Positions 26,553-37,252 of a stretch of DNA of 64,000 nt are shown in pieces. Below the pieces are notes generated by a model. It searched no databases, was not told the origin of the DNA, and saw nothing but the letters and a program-made list of their open reading frames with translations. Source of the stretch: Shewanella saliphila. Lineage in GTDB: Bacteria; Pseudomonadota; Gammaproteobacteria; Enterobacterales; Shewanellaceae. Where the stretch lies: positions 1 through 64,000 of the forward strand of contig NZ_BMQV01000007.1 in the NCBI RefSeq assembly GCF_014648295.1, given 5' to 3'. The translations under genes and the position numbers were made by a program. How positions within the stretch are numbered: position 1 is the first letter of the stretch; every line of letters starts with the position of its first letter.

Positions 26553-27293
26553 TTAAAATGAATAAAGCAATGTCATGTTAGTTTCAGTGTCAGTGCTTTT
26601 CTTGTCATCAAGCGGATCACTGTTATAACGAACAATTACAGCAAACTTCATCGCTAATGCGCCAATAATGTTCGCCGTTAGCGAGGTTTCTGAGCGTCCA
26701 TCTAATTTTTCACCCCAGTCAGCAACAAATTTTTGCTGAAACTTAGATGACTCACCGACTTTAGTTTGAAAGTCGACCACGGCGTGAAGCACGATACTGT
26801 CATCACTGTCATAACCTTCAGCTAGTGAAGTTTCATCGTCAAGCTGCTGATAAATATAACCAGGACCAGCCTCAGCTTTTAAAGACATTCTTTCTGTATC
26901 AATAAATCGATAACCGTAACCCGCAGAGGTTGTAGAGGTAAAGTCGTAACCGGTGAATGGATCAACTTCATAGTTGGTGTTAGCAAACGCATAGCTAACA
27001 TCATTTATTTGATAATCGCCTTGTATGCCAAAAAAGTAACGTTTTGCGGTGACTTCTTCGGTATCTTCTTTATATAACCCTTCTAACACATACTGGTTTT
27101 CCCAGTTGCCTAGCTCTTGCTTTAAAGCTAAACGTGCTTTTAATGAAGAAGTATCAGTGTTACCAGTGGTTAATGTCGCACCTAACTCAGCTTCACCAGC
27201 AAAAGTGGCATCGCCTTCAACAAAATCACTTCCAGCGTGTGCTGCAAATGGCATGGTCAGTGTAATAGCTGCGGTAAGTAGCAGTTTATTCAT
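26553..27293 (-). CDS. DUF481 family outer-membrane protein
   Basis: 246 residues with a signal peptide (1-20, cleavage after AHA). The mature part alternates polar and hydrophobic residues and ends in LLYSF, an aromatic C-terminus expected of an outer-membrane beta-barrel. The opening FAGEAELGATLTTGNTDTSSL is the hallmark of the DUF481 (YdiY-like) family, often described as salt-stress-induced. Function is unknown. It is monocistronic, with its own terminator. Confidence 0.82.
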   Translation of the reverse strand: MNKLLLTAAITLTMPFAAHAGSDFVEGDATFAGEAELGATLTTGNTDTSSLKARLALKQELGNWENQYVLEGLYKEDTEEVTAKRYFFGIQGDYQINDVSYAFANTNYEVDPFTGYDFTSTTSAGYGYRFIDTERMSLKAEAGPGYIYQQLDDETSLAEGYDSDDSIVLHAVVDFQTKVGESSKFQQKFVADWGEKLDGRSETSLTANIIGALAMKFAVIVRYNSDPLDDKKSTDTETNMTLLYSF

Positions 27294-27429
27294 GTCATTA
27301 CGTCCTTTATTTACGATTTACAAATCGTTTAGATGGCTATCTAGTCTAAATTTGCAGGCATATTACCACTTTCAATGCAGGATTGACAAAAATGTGACCG
27401 CAATCAACATGAAACAACTTACATTAACA

Positions 27430-28770
27430 TCAAGCAACTAGGCTTTTGGACTGCCAGCGACCACTGCGCCAACGCCATAGCATCGCTAGCCCTCTGACCC
27501 ACTCATCTAATGTTAATGCCGCCCAAATGCCTATCAAGCCAAATTCAAAATGAATCCCTAGTACGTAAGCGCCCGGCACCGCGATACACCACATAGAAAA
27601 CACTCCCATAAAGAATGGGAACTTAGCATCACCACTCGCACGCAGTGCATTAATCACAATAAGATTAAATGTGCGGCCAGGCTCCATCAATAACGTGAGG
27701 ATGAATAACTGACCCACTAACAGGGCTATGTCGGTTTCATCAGTAAACAAAGCCACCAGATTGGGTCCTAAAACCGCAGCAACTAACGCAACGACAGTGG
27801 TCACCATTAAGCCTAACTTTAACGCGCGGTACATTTGATGCTCTGCCGCTTTAAGCTTTTTAGCGCCCACCATATGGCCGATAATAATCTCGTTACCAAT
27901 GCCAATAGAGAGACCAAACAACAAGATAAACATACAAATTTGAAAATATAATGATTGCGCAGCCAACGCCTTATCGCCCATTAACCCCACAAACGATGTC
28001 ACTACCATAAATTGCAGCATCCACGACAAGTTTTCACCCGCCGCAGGTAAACCAATATGAAACACCTTTTTAAGCATCTTTGTGTCTGGACGTAATATAC
28101 TTGGTATATGTAATTTTATGCCGGTATAACGCACAAACAATACCACCATAATGGTAACACCCACGAGACGCCCCGCAACCGTACTTATCGCAACGCCAGC
28201 GACGCCCATTTGCGGTATGCCAAACCAACCGTAAAGCAGCAATAAGTTACCCACAAAAGTAATAATATTCATCGACAAAGTGACCCACATGGCTTGTTGA
28301 GTAAACCCATGAGCACGCATGCCTGCCGCTAAGCACATTGCCATGGCTTCAGGAATCAGACAAAAGCCGACAATGTGTAGATACAACTTACCATCGGCCA
28401 TTAACTCTGCGGGTAAATTCATTAAATTCAAAATAGTGGTAGAGCCTAATAAAATAGCGGCTGCGGCTACCAGACCCACTAAAAAGTTAAAACCAATAGA
28501 CGAGTACACCACCGCGCTGGCTGCGGATTTATTTTTTGAGCCTAAGTATTGGGTGATCACTACACTTGCGCCAATACTGACGAAACTAAATAACGTAATC
28601 GCCAGCTCAAACACCATATTACCGACAGATAACGCCGCGACGCCTTGGTAAGACACATGGCTGATCATAAAGGTGTTAATCGCCGCCGTTAAAAAGTGCA
28701 AAGCAAAGTCAACGAACAAGGGCCAAGTTAATGAAAATAAGGATAAAGGCTTATCTGAATTGGAGTGCAT
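27430..28770 (-). CDS. MATE family efflux transporter
   Basis: 446 residues with twelve predicted membrane segments in two homologous halves. This is the multidrug and toxin extrusion fold, which exports cationic compounds with Na+ or H+. The N-terminal LSLFSLTWPLFVDFAL and the repeated pattern of about 220 residues support it. It is nearer to the DinF/NorM-like unclassified branch, and the exact subfamily cannot be settled by eye. It is monocistronic and no regulator is adjacent. Confidence 0.88.
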   Translation of the reverse strand: MHSNSDKPLSLFSLTWPLFVDFALHFLTAAINTFMISHVSYQGVAALSVGNMVFELAITLFSFVSIGASVVITQYLGSKNKSAASAVVYSSIGFNFLVGLVAAAAILLGSTTILNLMNLPAELMADGKLYLHIVGFCLIPEAMAMCLAAGMRAHGFTQQAMWVTLSMNIITFVGNLLLLYGWFGIPQMGVAGVAISTVAGRLVGVTIMVVLFVRYTGIKLHIPSILRPDTKMLKKVFHIGLPAAGENLSWMLQFMVVTSFVGLMGDKALAAQSLYFQICMFILLFGLSIGIGNEIIIGHMVGAKKLKAAEHQMYRALKLGLMVTTVVALVAAVLGPNLVALFTDETDIALLVGQLFILTLLMEPGRTFNLIVINALRASGDAKFPFFMGVFSMWCIAVPGAYVLGIHFEFGLIGIWAALTLDEWVRGLAMLWRWRSGRWQSKSLVA

Positions 28771-28896
28771 GAGCTGTTCTACTGTGAGTGTAAAATGAAA
28801 TCTTGGTGGGGTTATAGCAATTAACTATGACATTTTAAGGGCGCAGATCATGGGTGATGACGCTTAAAATATCAACATTTTTCGTCATTACATTAC

Positions 28897-28930
28897 AAAA
28901 AAATGGCCCACTGAATTCAGTGGGCTATTT
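28897..28930 (-). terminator. terminator of fbaA
   Basis: A perfect 20-base palindromic stem GCCCACTGAA/TTCAGTGGGC (28906-28925) is followed on the minus strand by a T run. Confidence 0.88.
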
Positions 28931-28954
28931 AATAACAATATTCGTTAATTTGGT

Positions 28955-30019
28955 TTACATGATTTTTGGATCAAGTTCACCAGATTGATACGCTTTATAC
29001 ATTGCTTGTAAAGACTTAGGCTTAATTTTAGACCCCATACCAGCACAACCAAATGCATCATAACGAGTGGTACAAATGTCTGCCATCGCTTCCATCGATG
29101 CTTTTAAGAATTTACGAGGATCAAATTCAGCAGGGTTTTCAGCTAAGAATTTACGCACAGCGCCTGTTGAGGCTAAACGTAAATCGGTATCGATATTCAC
29201 TTTACGCACACCGTGCTTAATGCCTTCGACAATTTCTTCTAATGGTACACCGTAAGTTTCTGGGATCTCACCGCCGTATTGGTTAATGATTTCTAACCAC
29301 TCTTGCGGTACCGACGAAGAACCGTGCATAACCAAATGGGTGTTTGGAATACGTGCATGAATTTCTTTAATGCGGTCAATACGTAACACATCGCCGGTAG
29401 GCTTACGGCTAAACTTGTAAGCACCATGGCTAGTACCAATTGCAATCGCTAATGCATCAACATGAGTGTCAGCAACAAAACGAGCCGCTTCTTCTGGAGT
29501 GGTAAGCATTTGGTCCATGCTCAAAGTGCCAACTGCACCAATGCCATCTTCTTCACCTGCTTGGCCAGTTTCTAAACTGCCTAAGCAACCAATTTCACCT
29601 TCAACTGACACACCACATGCATGAGCAAATGCAACAGTACGACGAGTGACGTCGACGTTGTATTCATACGATGCAGGAGTTTTACCGTCAGCCATTAAAG
29701 AGCCATCCATCATTACAGATGACATACCTAACTGAATTGAACGCTGACAAATATCAGGATCAGTACCGTGGTCCTGGTGAATACACACAGGAATATCAGG
29801 ATACTGCTCAAGAGCCGCTGCCATAAGGTATTTTAAAAATTGTGGGCGAGCATATTTACGTGCACCAGCAGATGCTTGCACAATCACAGGGCTGTCTGTT
29901 GCTTCAGCCGCTTGCATAATCGCACGCATTTGCTCAAGGTTGTTTACGTTAAATGCAGGGACGCCATAATCATGCTCAGCAGCATGATCAAGTAGTTGTC
30001 GTAGAGAGATAAGAGCCAT
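28955..30019 (-). CDS. fbaA: class II fructose-bisphosphate aldolase
   Basis: Zinc enzyme that cleaves fructose-1,6-bisphosphate in glycolysis and forms it in gluconeogenesis. Zinc and catalytic motifs are visible: HQDHG (about 82-86) and HGSSS (about 213-217). At 354 residues it is close to class II enzymes of the subtype first described in Calvin-cycle operons, which many gammaproteobacteria use in glycolysis. I chose the ATG at 30019 because GGAG stands seven bases before it. An ATG four codons upstream overlaps that site. It is last in the epd-pgk-fbaA cluster. Confidence 0.95.
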   Translation of the reverse strand: MALISLRQLLDHAAEHDYGVPAFNVNNLEQMRAIMQAAEATDSPVIVQASAGARKYARPQFLKYLMAAALEQYPDIPVCIHQDHGTDPDICQRSIQLGMSSVMMDGSLMADGKTPASYEYNVDVTRRTVAFAHACGVSVEGEIGCLGSLETGQAGEEDGIGAVGTLSMDQMLTTPEEAARFVADTHVDALAIAIGTSHGAYKFSRKPTGDVLRIDRIKEIHARIPNTHLVMHGSSSVPQEWLEIINQYGGEIPETYGVPLEEIVEGIKHGVRKVNIDTDLRLASTGAVRKFLAENPAEFDPRKFLKASMEAMADICTTRYDAFGCAGMGSKIKPKSLQAMYKAYQSGELDPKIM

Positions 30020-30081
30020 TTTGTTCTCCATTAATAGGGTGATTGCTCACCTAGGTCGCTATCGTTTGGACGGATTTTTAA

Positions 30082-30118
30082 CGCTGCTACAACCTCATTC
30101 CGTTAAGTTGTAACAGCG
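30082..30118 (-). other. intercistronic hairpin between pgk and fbaA
   Basis: On the minus-strand transcript CGCTGTTACAAC (30107-30118) pairs with GTTGTAGCAGCG (30082-30093), using one G-U pair, around a 13-base loop. The U tract after it is weak. It may be a partial terminator or an mRNA processing/stability element inside the operon. Confidence 0.6.
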
Positions 30119-30169
30119 CATTTTCTTATAATAATTATATTTTTATTTACAATAACTTAAGACGTGAAC

Positions 30170-31345
30170 TTATGCGCCACGTTTTTCAAGCATTGCCACT
30201 GCAGGTAATTCTTTGCCTTCTAAAAACTCAAGGAAAGCACCACCACCAGTAGAGATATAAGACACTTTGTCAGCAATGTTATATTTATCTACCGCGGCTA
30301 GCGTGTCACCGCCGCCCGCAATAGAAAATGCTTTTGACTCTGCAATCGCTTGCGCGATGCGTTTAGTGCCTTCACCAAATTGATCAAACTCAAATACACC
30401 GACAGGGCCATTCCAGACGATGGTACCGGCTTGTTCAATAATTTTTGCCAGTGCTTCTGCACTATCAGGGCCGATATCAAAAATCATATCGCCGTCGGTT
30501 ACATCCGCAACTGATTTAAGCGTTGCCGCGGCTGTTGGGCTAAATTCACTGGCCACAACCACATCGGTTGGCACAGGAATATCACCACCACGGCTTTGGG
30601 CGTTAGCCACAAGGCGCTTAGCTTCTTCAACTAAATCGGCTTCATATAGTGACTTGCCCACTTTATAACCGGCAGCTGCGATAAAGGTATTGGCAATACC
30701 ACCGCCCACTACAAGCTGGTCAACTTTGCTTGATAGGCTTTCAAGTACCGTTAACTTAGTTGATACTTTTGAACCACCCACAATGGCCACCATTGGGCGC
30801 GCTGGGTTATCAAGCGCTTTGCCTAATGCATCGAGCTCTTGTGCTAATAACGGACCAGCACACGCCACCGGGGCATAGACACCAACACCATGGGTAGATG
30901 CTTGAGCACGATGCGCCGTACCAAAGGCATCCATAACGTAAACATCACACAATGCTGCCATTTTCTTGGCCAATGTGTCATCGTTTTTACCTTCACCTAC
31001 GTTAAAACGTACGTTTTCAAAAACCACTACTTCACCCACTTTAACCTCAACACCGTCAAGGTAATCGCTCACGAGGCGCACTGGGCAATCTAATGCTTTT
31101 GCTAAATAGTCAACAACAGGCTGCATTGAGTATTCAGCATTAAATTCCCCCTCTGTTGGGCGACCTAAATGCGACATCACCATCACGGCGGCGCCTTTTT
31201 GCAATGCTAGTTGAATGGTTGGCAACGACGCACGTAAACGCGCATCACTGGTCACCACACCGTCACTGACAGGCACATTTAAATCTTCACGAATAAGCAC
31301 GCGCTTATTTTGTAGATCTAAATCTGTCATATTAATAATTGCCAT
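30170..31345 (-). CDS. pgk: phosphoglycerate kinase
   Basis: Transfers phosphate between 1,3-bisphosphoglycerate and ADP. The N-terminal substrate-binding motif [11 protein letters not shown] is at about 15-25, the basic patch around [10 protein letters not shown] at about 57-66, and the nucleotide loop GGGDTLAAV at about 346-354. At 391 residues it is a standard monomeric bacterial enzyme. It lies 81 bases after epd and before fbaA, the conserved gammaproteobacterial order. Confidence 0.98.
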   Translation of the reverse strand: MAIINMTDLDLQNKRVLIREDLNVPVSDGVVTSDARLRASLPTIQLALQKGAAVMVMSHLGRPTEGEFNAEYSMQPVVDYLAKALDCPVRLVSDYLDGVEVKVGEVVVFENVRFNVGEGKNDDTLAKKMAALCDVYVMDAFGTAHRAQASTHGVGVYAPVACAGPLLAQELDALGKALDNPARPMVAIVGGSKVSTKLTVLESLSSKVDQLVVGGGIANTFIAAAGYKVGKSLYEADLVEEAKRLVANAQSRGGDIPVPTDVVVASEFSPTAAATLKSVADVTDGDMIFDIGPDSAEALAKIIEQAGTIVWNGPVGVFEFDQFGEGTKRIAQAIAESKAFSIAGGGDTLAAVDKYNIADKVSYISTGGGAFLEFLEGKELPAVAMLEKRGA

Positions 31346-31426
31346 AATTAGCCTTTCCTTTTTAAGTTAAAAACAAAACTTGGACGTAACCGGCTTAATA
31401 CCCATTACTGATAAATTGATTGATGT

Positions 31427-32446
31427 CTATTGCACTTGTTTAGCTTGGATCATAGCTAAGCTCGTATCGAGCATACGATTAGCAAAACCCCATTCGTTGT
31501 CGCACCACAATAATAATTTGACCAGGTGGCCGGCGCTAACACGGGTCTGAGTGCCATCGACAATACTTGAGCGCGGATCGTGGTTAAAGTCACACGACAC
31601 TAACGGCTCGTCAGTATAGCCTAAAATACCATTAAAACTGCCGTTTGACGCAAGTTCTAACACTTTGTTGATTTGTTCAATATCGACTTTTTTATCGAGG
31701 GTGACAGATAAGTCGATCGCGGTCACATTAATAGTGGGAACCCTTACCGAAATCGCTTCAAACTTATCTTGCATGTGAGGCAAGATACGTTCAATACCCC
31801 GGGCTAATTTGGTGTCTACCGGGATAATAGATTGCCCAGCAGCACGCGTACGGCGCAAGTCATCGTGGTAAGCGTCAATCACCTGCTGATCATTCATGGC
31901 CGAATGGATAGTCGTTATTGCGCCACTTTTAACCTCAAAATGCCTATCTAGCACATCAATAACCGGCACAATACAATTAGTTGTGCATGACGCATTTGAA
32001 ATTACTGTGTGTTCAGGACGCAATAAATCATGATTAACACCATAAACAATAGTGCCATCAACATCGGCAGACGATGGGTGACTGATCAACACTTGCTTAG
32101 CACCCGCTTGAATGTGCGCCTCGCAAGCTTGACGGTCGATTAAACTACCAGTGGCTTCATATACAATATCAATATCAAGCTCGCTCCAGGGTAATAAACT
32201 GGCATCAGCTTGATTAAACAATTGAATATTGTCATCACCAATCAACAGCTTGTCGCCATCGAGGCGGACTGTGTGCTTAAAACGTCCGTGGGTAGTATCG
32301 TATTGTGTAAGATGACAAATGGCTTCAGGTTTGGCGAGTTCATTAATCGCGACAATCTGAATTTGCTGGCGTTTACCCGACTCGTACAATGCACGAAGAA
32401 TTGAGCGGCCAATTCGACCATATCCATTAATTGCAACTCGAATCAT
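31427..32446 (-). CDS. epd: D-erythrose-4-phosphate dehydrogenase
   Basis: Oxidises erythrose-4-phosphate to 4-phosphoerythronate, which feeds pyridoxal phosphate synthesis. The NAD-binding motif GYGRIGRS lies at 8-15 and the catalytic cysteine C154 in NASCTTNC. It belongs to the GAPDH fold. The call as Epd rather than GapA rests on 339 residues, sequence feel and the epd-pgk-fbaA operon context. It starts 185 bases after tktA, separated by a terminator. Confidence 0.92.
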   Translation of the reverse strand: MIRVAINGYGRIGRSILRALYESGKRQQIQIVAINELAKPEAICHLTQYDTTHGRFKHTVRLDGDKLLIGDDNIQLFNQADASLLPWSELDIDIVYEATGSLIDRQACEAHIQAGAKQVLISHPSSADVDGTIVYGVNHDLLRPEHTVISNASCTTNCIVPVIDVLDRHFEVKSGAITTIHSAMNDQQVIDAYHDDLRRTRAAGQSIIPVDTKLARGIERILPHMQDKFEAISVRVPTINVTAIDLSVTLDKKVDIEQINKVLELASNGSFNGILGYTDEPLVSCDFNHDPRSSIVDGTQTRVSAGHLVKLLLWCDNEWGFANRMLDTSLAMIQAKQVQ

Positions 32447-32548
32447 TTAGGGTCCAGAGTAATTAACCTAAGCACATGTTATTAAGTCAGTTATATAAAA
32501 AGCCGAAACATGAGTGACTTAGCATATTATTTTTGTGAAATTGCAGCC

Positions 32549-32588
32549 ATAAAAAAACGACCTACAATTGCATTGCAGGTCGTTATTA
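32549..32588 (-). terminator. terminator of tktA
   Basis: The minus-strand hairpin AACGACCTGCAA/TTGTAGGTCGTT (one G-U pair) is followed by seven T. It lies between tktA and epd. Confidence 0.85.
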
Positions 32589-32631
32589 TACAGATTAAAC
32601 ACTTAATAGATAAGTGTTTAATGGCAAGCGA

Positions 32632-34626
32632 TTATCCTAAAGACTGGACAGTTTTTACGACATTATCAACAGTGAAGCCGAAATGCTTAAGTAAGTCACC
32701 GCCTGGCGCAGATTCACCAAAGGTGGTCATGCCTACTACGCCGCCTTCAAAACCAATGTACTTGTACCAAAAATCAGCATGTGCAGCTTCAATGGCCACG
32801 CGCTTAGTAACAGCTTTTGGTAGTACTGATTCTTTATATGCTGCATCTTGCTTGTCAAATTCAGTGGTTGATGGCATAGAAACCACACGCACTTTTTGAC
32901 CTAGCTTAGTTAACTCTGCAGCAGAATCCATGGCTAATTGCACTTCACTACCGGTAGCAATCAAAATAACTTCTGCAGTGCCTTCGCAATCAGACAATAC
33001 ATAGCCACCTTTAGCCACGTTAGCTAATTGCTCAGCAGTACGCGCTTGGGCTTTAAGACCTTGGCGGCTAAAGATTAATGATGTTGGTGCATTACGACGT
33101 TCAATCGCAGCCTTCCAAGATACTGCGGTTTCAGCCGCATCACATGGACGCCATACTGCCATATTTGGGGTTAAACGTAAGTTTGCAAGTTGCTCAACCG
33201 GCTGGTGAGTAGGACCATCTTCACCTTGACCGATAGAGTCATGGGTATAAACGAAAATGTTTTGAATGCCCATTAATGCAGACATACGGACTGCGTTACG
33301 TGCGTATTCCATAAACATCATGAACGTCGCACCGTAGTTGATAAAACCACCGTGTAATGATGCGCCGTTCATAATGCCACTCATACCGAACTCACGTACA
33401 CCGTAATAGATGTAGTTACCGGCTGGGTCGTCTTGAATACCTTTTGAACCAGACCAAAGCGTTAGGTTTGAACCCGCTAAGTCGGCGCTGCCGCCTAATA
33501 GCTCTGGCAACATTGCACCAAAGAAACCAATAGCATTTTGTGAAGCTTTACGGCTGGCAATGCCTTCCGCTTTTTCTTGGCATTCTTGGATATAAGCTTG
33601 TGCTTTTGCTTCAAAATCAGCTGGTAAATCACCATTTAATACACGACGTTCGTATTCAGCAGCTAATTCAGGAAATGCAGCCTGGTATGCAGCAAACTTG
33701 TCATTCCATAATGCTTCACTCGCCACACCTTTTTGCTTAGCATCCCAACCTGAATATACGTCAGATGGAATATCAAACGGTGCATGTGGCCAATTTAAGA
33801 ATTCACGTGCAGCTGTAATTTCAGCATCACCTAATGGTGCGCCGTGACAGTCGTGGCTGCCAGATTTGTTTGGCGAACCAAACCCAATAATGGTTTTGCA
33901 GCAAATCATAGATGGCTTATCTGTTACTGATTTAGCTTCTTCAATTGCAGCACGGATTGCATCTGGGTCATGACCATCAACACCAGCAATAACATGCCAG
34001 CCGTATGATTCAAAACGCTTAGGTGTGTCGTCTGTAAACCAACCTTCAACATGACCATCGATAGAAATACCGTTGTCATCCCAAAATGCCACTAACTTAC
34101 CTAGGCCTAAGGTTCCTGCTAATGAACTGGCTTCGTGAGAAATACCTTCCATTAAGCAGCCATCACCTAAGAAACAATAAGTGTAGTGGTCAACAATGTC
34201 GTGACCTGGGCGGTTGAACTGGGCTGCTAAAGTTTTTTCAGCAATGGCCATACCCACAGCGTTACTGATACCCGCGCCTAAAGGACCCGTTGTGGTTTCA
34301 ACACCAGGCGTATAACCAAACTCTGGGTGACCCGGCGTTTTAGAGTGTAACTGACGGAATTGCTTTAGCTCTTCAATAGGTAATTCATAACCCGATAAAT
34401 GCAGTAAAGAGTAAATAAGCATTGAACCGTGACCGTTTGATAAAATGAAACGATCGCGATCAGCCCAGTTTGGGTTAGTCGGGTTATGCTTTAGAAAATC
34501 GTTCCATAGCACTTCTGCGATATCAGCCATCCCCATTGGTGCACCTGGGTGACCAGAGTTAGCTTTTTGAACCGCGTCCATACTTAGGGCGCGAATGGCA
34601 TTAGCGAGTACTTTACGAGAAGACAT
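32632..34626 (-). CDS. tktA: transketolase
   Basis: Thiamine-diphosphate enzyme that moves two-carbon units in the pentose phosphate pathway and supplies erythrose-4-phosphate for aroG and epd. The TPP motif GDGCLMEG (about 154-161) ends at WDDN. Other conserved stretches are [11 protein letters not shown] near the N-terminus and [13 protein letters not shown] (about 470-482). At 664 residues it matches E. coli TktA (663). ATG at 34626 has CTCTCC on the plus strand, i.e. GGAGAG, just upstream. It is upstream of epd but terminated separately. Confidence 0.97.
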   Translation of the reverse strand: MSSRKVLANAIRALSMDAVQKANSGHPGAPMGMADIAEVLWNDFLKHNPTNPNWADRDRFILSNGHGSMLIYSLLHLSGYELPIEELKQFRQLHSKTPGHPEFGYTPGVETTTGPLGAGISNAVGMAIAEKTLAAQFNRPGHDIVDHYTYCFLGDGCLMEGISHEASSLAGTLGLGKLVAFWDDNGISIDGHVEGWFTDDTPKRFESYGWHVIAGVDGHDPDAIRAAIEEAKSVTDKPSMICCKTIIGFGSPNKSGSHDCHGAPLGDAEITAAREFLNWPHAPFDIPSDVYSGWDAKQKGVASEALWNDKFAAYQAAFPELAAEYERRVLNGDLPADFEAKAQAYIQECQEKAEGIASRKASQNAIGFFGAMLPELLGGSADLAGSNLTLWSGSKGIQDDPAGNYIYYGVREFGMSGIMNGASLHGGFINYGATFMMFMEYARNAVRMSALMGIQNIFVYTHDSIGQGEDGPTHQPVEQLANLRLTPNMAVWRPCDAAETAVSWKAAIERRNAPTSLIFSRQGLKAQARTAEQLANVAKGGYVLSDCEGTAEVILIATGSEVQLAMDSAAELTKLGQKVRVVSMPSTTEFDKQDAAYKESVLPKAVTKRVAIEAAHADFWYKYIGFEGGVVGMTTFGESAPGGDLLKHFGFTVDNVVKTVQSLG

Positions 34627-35117
34627 GCTCTCTCCTGCTTGTTTGTGAGATCTAACGGCAATTGTGGATAGGCATTTTCCCCTACTAGGCGGTGGGACGC
34701 AAATTAAAATTTTTCGGGTTGTTTTTATTGGTCCTAACGATGATGTTTATTGCACGCGGCTTTGTATTCCCCTACAGGTTTAACTCAAGTTAGCAATAAA
34801 GCCGCTGTCGATATCTGGTGCAATTAGCAGTAATGATTTGTTGACACTGGCACGATTAATTAAAGAAACGTGATGTATTAAGCCGTCTATTTCCACTACT
34901 AAAATCACATTATTAGCAAAAAAATTGTCCAACATTTACCATCCCACTGACAGAAAAAACTATAAGGATACTCATTTAGTCACTGCAATTCAGATAGTTA
35001 ACCTATTTTCATTCAAACCAAAAATCCAAGATGTAAAATAGATTGCTGATGTAATGCACAATTCTTAGGTTAAATTCGTATTAGGGGGGTGTTATCAATT
35101 TCGATTTCGATTAAAAT
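34627..35117. other. non-coding divergent region between tktA and metK
   Basis: About 490 bases without a gene. They hold the inverted repeat at 34749-34824 and, next to metK, the MetJ operator. No SAM riboswitch or other known leader RNA was recognised. Confidence 0.4.
34749..34824. other. long imperfect inverted repeat in the tktA-metK intergenic region
   Basis: ATTGCACGCGGCTTTGTATT (34749-34768) pairs with AATAAAGCCGC (about 34795-34805, one bulged base). After a 12-base gap it also pairs with GTGCAAT (34818-34824). The result is an RNA-like stem of about 19 pairs with an internal bulge. On the minus strand it would lie in the tktA leader region, about 120-200 bases before the start codon. 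No known RNA family was recognised. Confidence 0.45.
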
Positions 35118-35133
35118 AGACGTCTAGACGTAT
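35118..35133 (+). promoter_or_regulatory. MetJ operator (two tandem met boxes)
   Basis: AGACGTCT (35118-35125) and AGACGTAT (35126-35133) are adjacent copies of the MetJ consensus AGACGTCT, the minimal arrangement for cooperative repressor binding. They start 47 bases before the metK ATG and follow a TAAAAT that may be the -10 element. Confidence 0.9.
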
Positions 35134-35164
35134 ATTCAAATGCAACCAACGAGATTTTCCAATT

Positions 35165-36316
35165 ATGGCAAAGCACTTGTTTACCTCTGAGTCGGTCTCA
35201 GAAGGTCATCCAGATAAAATCGCCGATCAGATTTCTGATGCGGTATTAGACGCAATTCTTGAGCAAGATCCAAAAGCTCGTGTTGCGTGCGAAACATATG
35301 TCAAAACAGGCATGGTATTAGTGGGCGGCGAAGTCACCACTTCTGCTTGGGTCGATATTGAAGAAATTACCCGTAAAACTGTACGTGAAATTGGTTACAC
35401 CCATTCAGATATGGGTTTTGATGCTGATTCATGTGCCGTATTAAACGCCATTGGTAAGCAGTCTCCGGACATTAACCAAGGCGTTGACCGCAGCGATCCT
35501 GCAGAACAAGGCGCAGGCGATCAGGGCTTAATGTTTGGTTATGCCAGCAATGAAACTGACGTATTAATGCCAGCACCGATTACTTATGCGCACAAATTAG
35601 TGAAGCGTCAGTCTGAAGTGCGTAAAGACGGCACATTACCTTGGTTACGCCCAGATGCAAAAAGCCAAGTTACTTTTGCATACGATGAAGGCAAAATTAT
35701 CGGTATTGATGCCATTGTGTTATCAACACAACACCGTGAAGACGTGACTCAATCTGATTTGATTGAAGCCGTAATGGAAACCATCATCAAGCCAGTATTA
35801 CCTTCACAGTGGTTAAATAAAGACACTAAATACTTTATTAACCCTACCGGTCGCTTTGTCATTGGTGGTCCTGTTGGCGATTGCGGTCTAACGGGTCGCA
35901 AAATCATCGTAGACACTTACGGCGGCATGGCGCGTCATGGTGGTGGTGCTTTCTCTGGTAAAGACCCATCAAAAGTTGACCGTAGTGCAGCTTATGCAGC
36001 ACGTTATGTTGCTAAGAATATTGTCGCTGCCGGTCTTGCTGATCGTTGTGAGCTTCAGGTGTCTTACGCTATTGGTGTTGCTGAGCCAACATCTATCAGC
36101 ATCGAAACTTTCGGTACTGGTAAAGTGTCTGAAGAAGTATTGATTAAGTTAGTGCGTCAACACTTCGAACTACGTCCATATGGCTTAACTGCCATGTTAG
36201 ATTTGGCGCGTCCTATCTATCAACAAACTGCAGCTTACGGTCACTTTGGCCGCGATATCTTCCCTTGGGAAGCGACAGACAAAGCTGAAATATTACGTAC
36301 AGATGCCGGTTTATAA
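35165..36316 (+). CDS. metK: S-adenosylmethionine synthase
   Basis: Makes SAM from methionine and ATP in the cytoplasm. Signatures visible are [13 protein letters not shown] (residues 14-26), [12 protein letters not shown] (about 116-127) and [16 protein letters not shown] (about 257-272). At 383 residues it is typical. Control by MetJ with SAM as corepressor is indicated by two met boxes upstream. It is divergent from tktA, with a terminator after it. Confidence 0.98.
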   Translation: MAKHLFTSESVSEGHPDKIADQISDAVLDAILEQDPKARVACETYVKTGMVLVGGEVTTSAWVDIEEITRKTVREIGYTHSDMGFDADSCAVLNAIGKQSPDINQGVDRSDPAEQGAGDQGLMFGYASNETDVLMPAPITYAHKLVKRQSEVRKDGTLPWLRPDAKSQVTFAYDEGKIIGIDAIVLSTQHREDVTQSDLIEAVMETIIKPVLPSQWLNKDTKYFINPTGRFVIGGPVGDCGLTGRKIIVDTYGGMARHGGGAFSGKDPSKVDRSAAYAARYVAKNIVAAGLADRCELQVSYAIGVAEPTSISIETFGTGKVSEEVLIKLVRQHFELRPYGLTAMLDLARPIYQQTAAYGHFGRDIFPWEATDKAEILRTDAGL

Positions 36317-36332
36317 TTAATCTTGCATGGCT

Positions 36333-36362
36333 ATAAAAAAACCGCCTTATGGCAGTTTTTTG
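36333..36362 (+). terminator. terminator of metK
   Basis: Stem AAACCGCC/GGCAGTTT with one mismatch has a short TTAT loop and is followed by TTTTTTG. It ends just before the mobile element. Confidence 0.7.
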
Positions 36363-36366
36363 TTAC

Positions 36367-36646
36367 TAGGGCCTGTTTATCTTTGCTGATTGAATTTTGT
36401 TCGAGTTAAAAACGTTTTAATCGAGGCGAATGGATTGATGCCTAGTCATCTAAGCAAAATCCATTCAACAAAGAGTAAAACGTTTTTAGCCGAACCCTTC
36501 GGGCAGCGTTTGTTGGCCATTTTTACTGCGTTATCGACTTTTTATGTAGAATAACTACACCTCGAAGTCTCTGCCGCGCAGTTGTATATGTGAGTAATGG
36601 CCAACAATTCGCTGCAAAAACAACCTTGAAAGATCAACAGGTCCTA
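36367..36646. mobile_element. MITE-like element with terminal inverted repeats
   Basis: Ends are TAGGGCCTGTTTATCTTT (36367-36384) and AAAGATCAACAGGTCCTA (36629-36646). They are inverted copies that differ at two of 18 positions. TA at both tips would suit a TA target duplication. Inside are two hairpin modules. One is nested: TAAAAACGTTTTA 36407-36419 with 36476-36488, and GAATGGATT 36428-36436 with 36458-36466. The other pairs 36503-36521 with 36596-36615 (GCAGCG..TGTTGGCCATT). There is no open frame for a transposase. It sits between the metK terminator and a GNAT gene that starts 18 bases beyond. Confidence 0.75.
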
Positions 36647-36664
36647 TAAATAAAGTCAAAACTA

Positions 36665-37243
36665 ATGATTAAAGCAGACTGGATAAATACTGACCTACTG
36701 AGTGGAAGTCAGGATTGTGCTGATAGCCTAACTCAAATAAAACAATGGTCAGCGCTAAAGCTTTTTTACCGCCAGTATATGCCCTATGCTAGGGTATCCG
36801 CGAAAGAGTCTGTTGCAGTAATTTGCCAACATCACACCCCTGCTCTGGCTGATGATAAACCTCCGTCAATGGCGCAAGCTATCACGACACAAACCTTAAC
36901 GGGTTCAAACAAAGCATTCAGCTCACCAGCCAACATTATTGCGGCTGTCAGAATAAAACCCGTGGAGCAGTTTCAACTAATTAACGGCGTATTAGTTAAA
37001 CCCGACTCCCGCGGCAAAGGTGTCGCGAGCGATTTACTCAACTTCATAAACCCGCATTTAATCGATAAAAAATGCTTTTTATTTACTGAGGCAATACTGC
37101 AGCCTTTGTATCAAAAACAACAATTTAATTTAGTGACACCACAACAAACCAATCAAATTCCCGCAGATATTCTCCAGCTGTATCAGCGTTACCATAGCGA
37201 TCAGCGCCCCCTCGTCATAATGCAACTATGCCGAACGCTCTAA
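36665..37243 (+). CDS. GNAT family N-acetyltransferase
   Basis: 192 residues. The acetyl-CoA motif A is VLVKPDSRGKGVASDLLNFI (about 112-131), with R-G-K-G-V-A as the pyrophosphate loop. The first half is variable and probably makes the substrate site. Substrate is unknown. The ATG at 36665 has no strong Shine-Dalgarno sequence and lies only 18 bases from the MITE, so promoter sequences may come from inside that element. Confidence 0.7.
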   Translation: MIKADWINTDLLSGSQDCADSLTQIKQWSALKLFYRQYMPYARVSAKESVAVICQHHTPALADDKPPSMAQAITTQTLTGSNKAFSSPANIIAAVRIKPVEQFQLINGVLVKPDSRGKGVASDLLNFINPHLIDKKCFLFTEAILQPLYQKQQFNLVTPQQTNQIPADILQLYQRYHSDQRPLVIMQLCRTL

Positions 37244-37252
37244 AGTGTGAAT

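Noticed and set aside
34627..35164. SAM riboswitch before metK
   Set aside because: No SAM-I/II-like core could be folded and MetJ boxes already explain the control.
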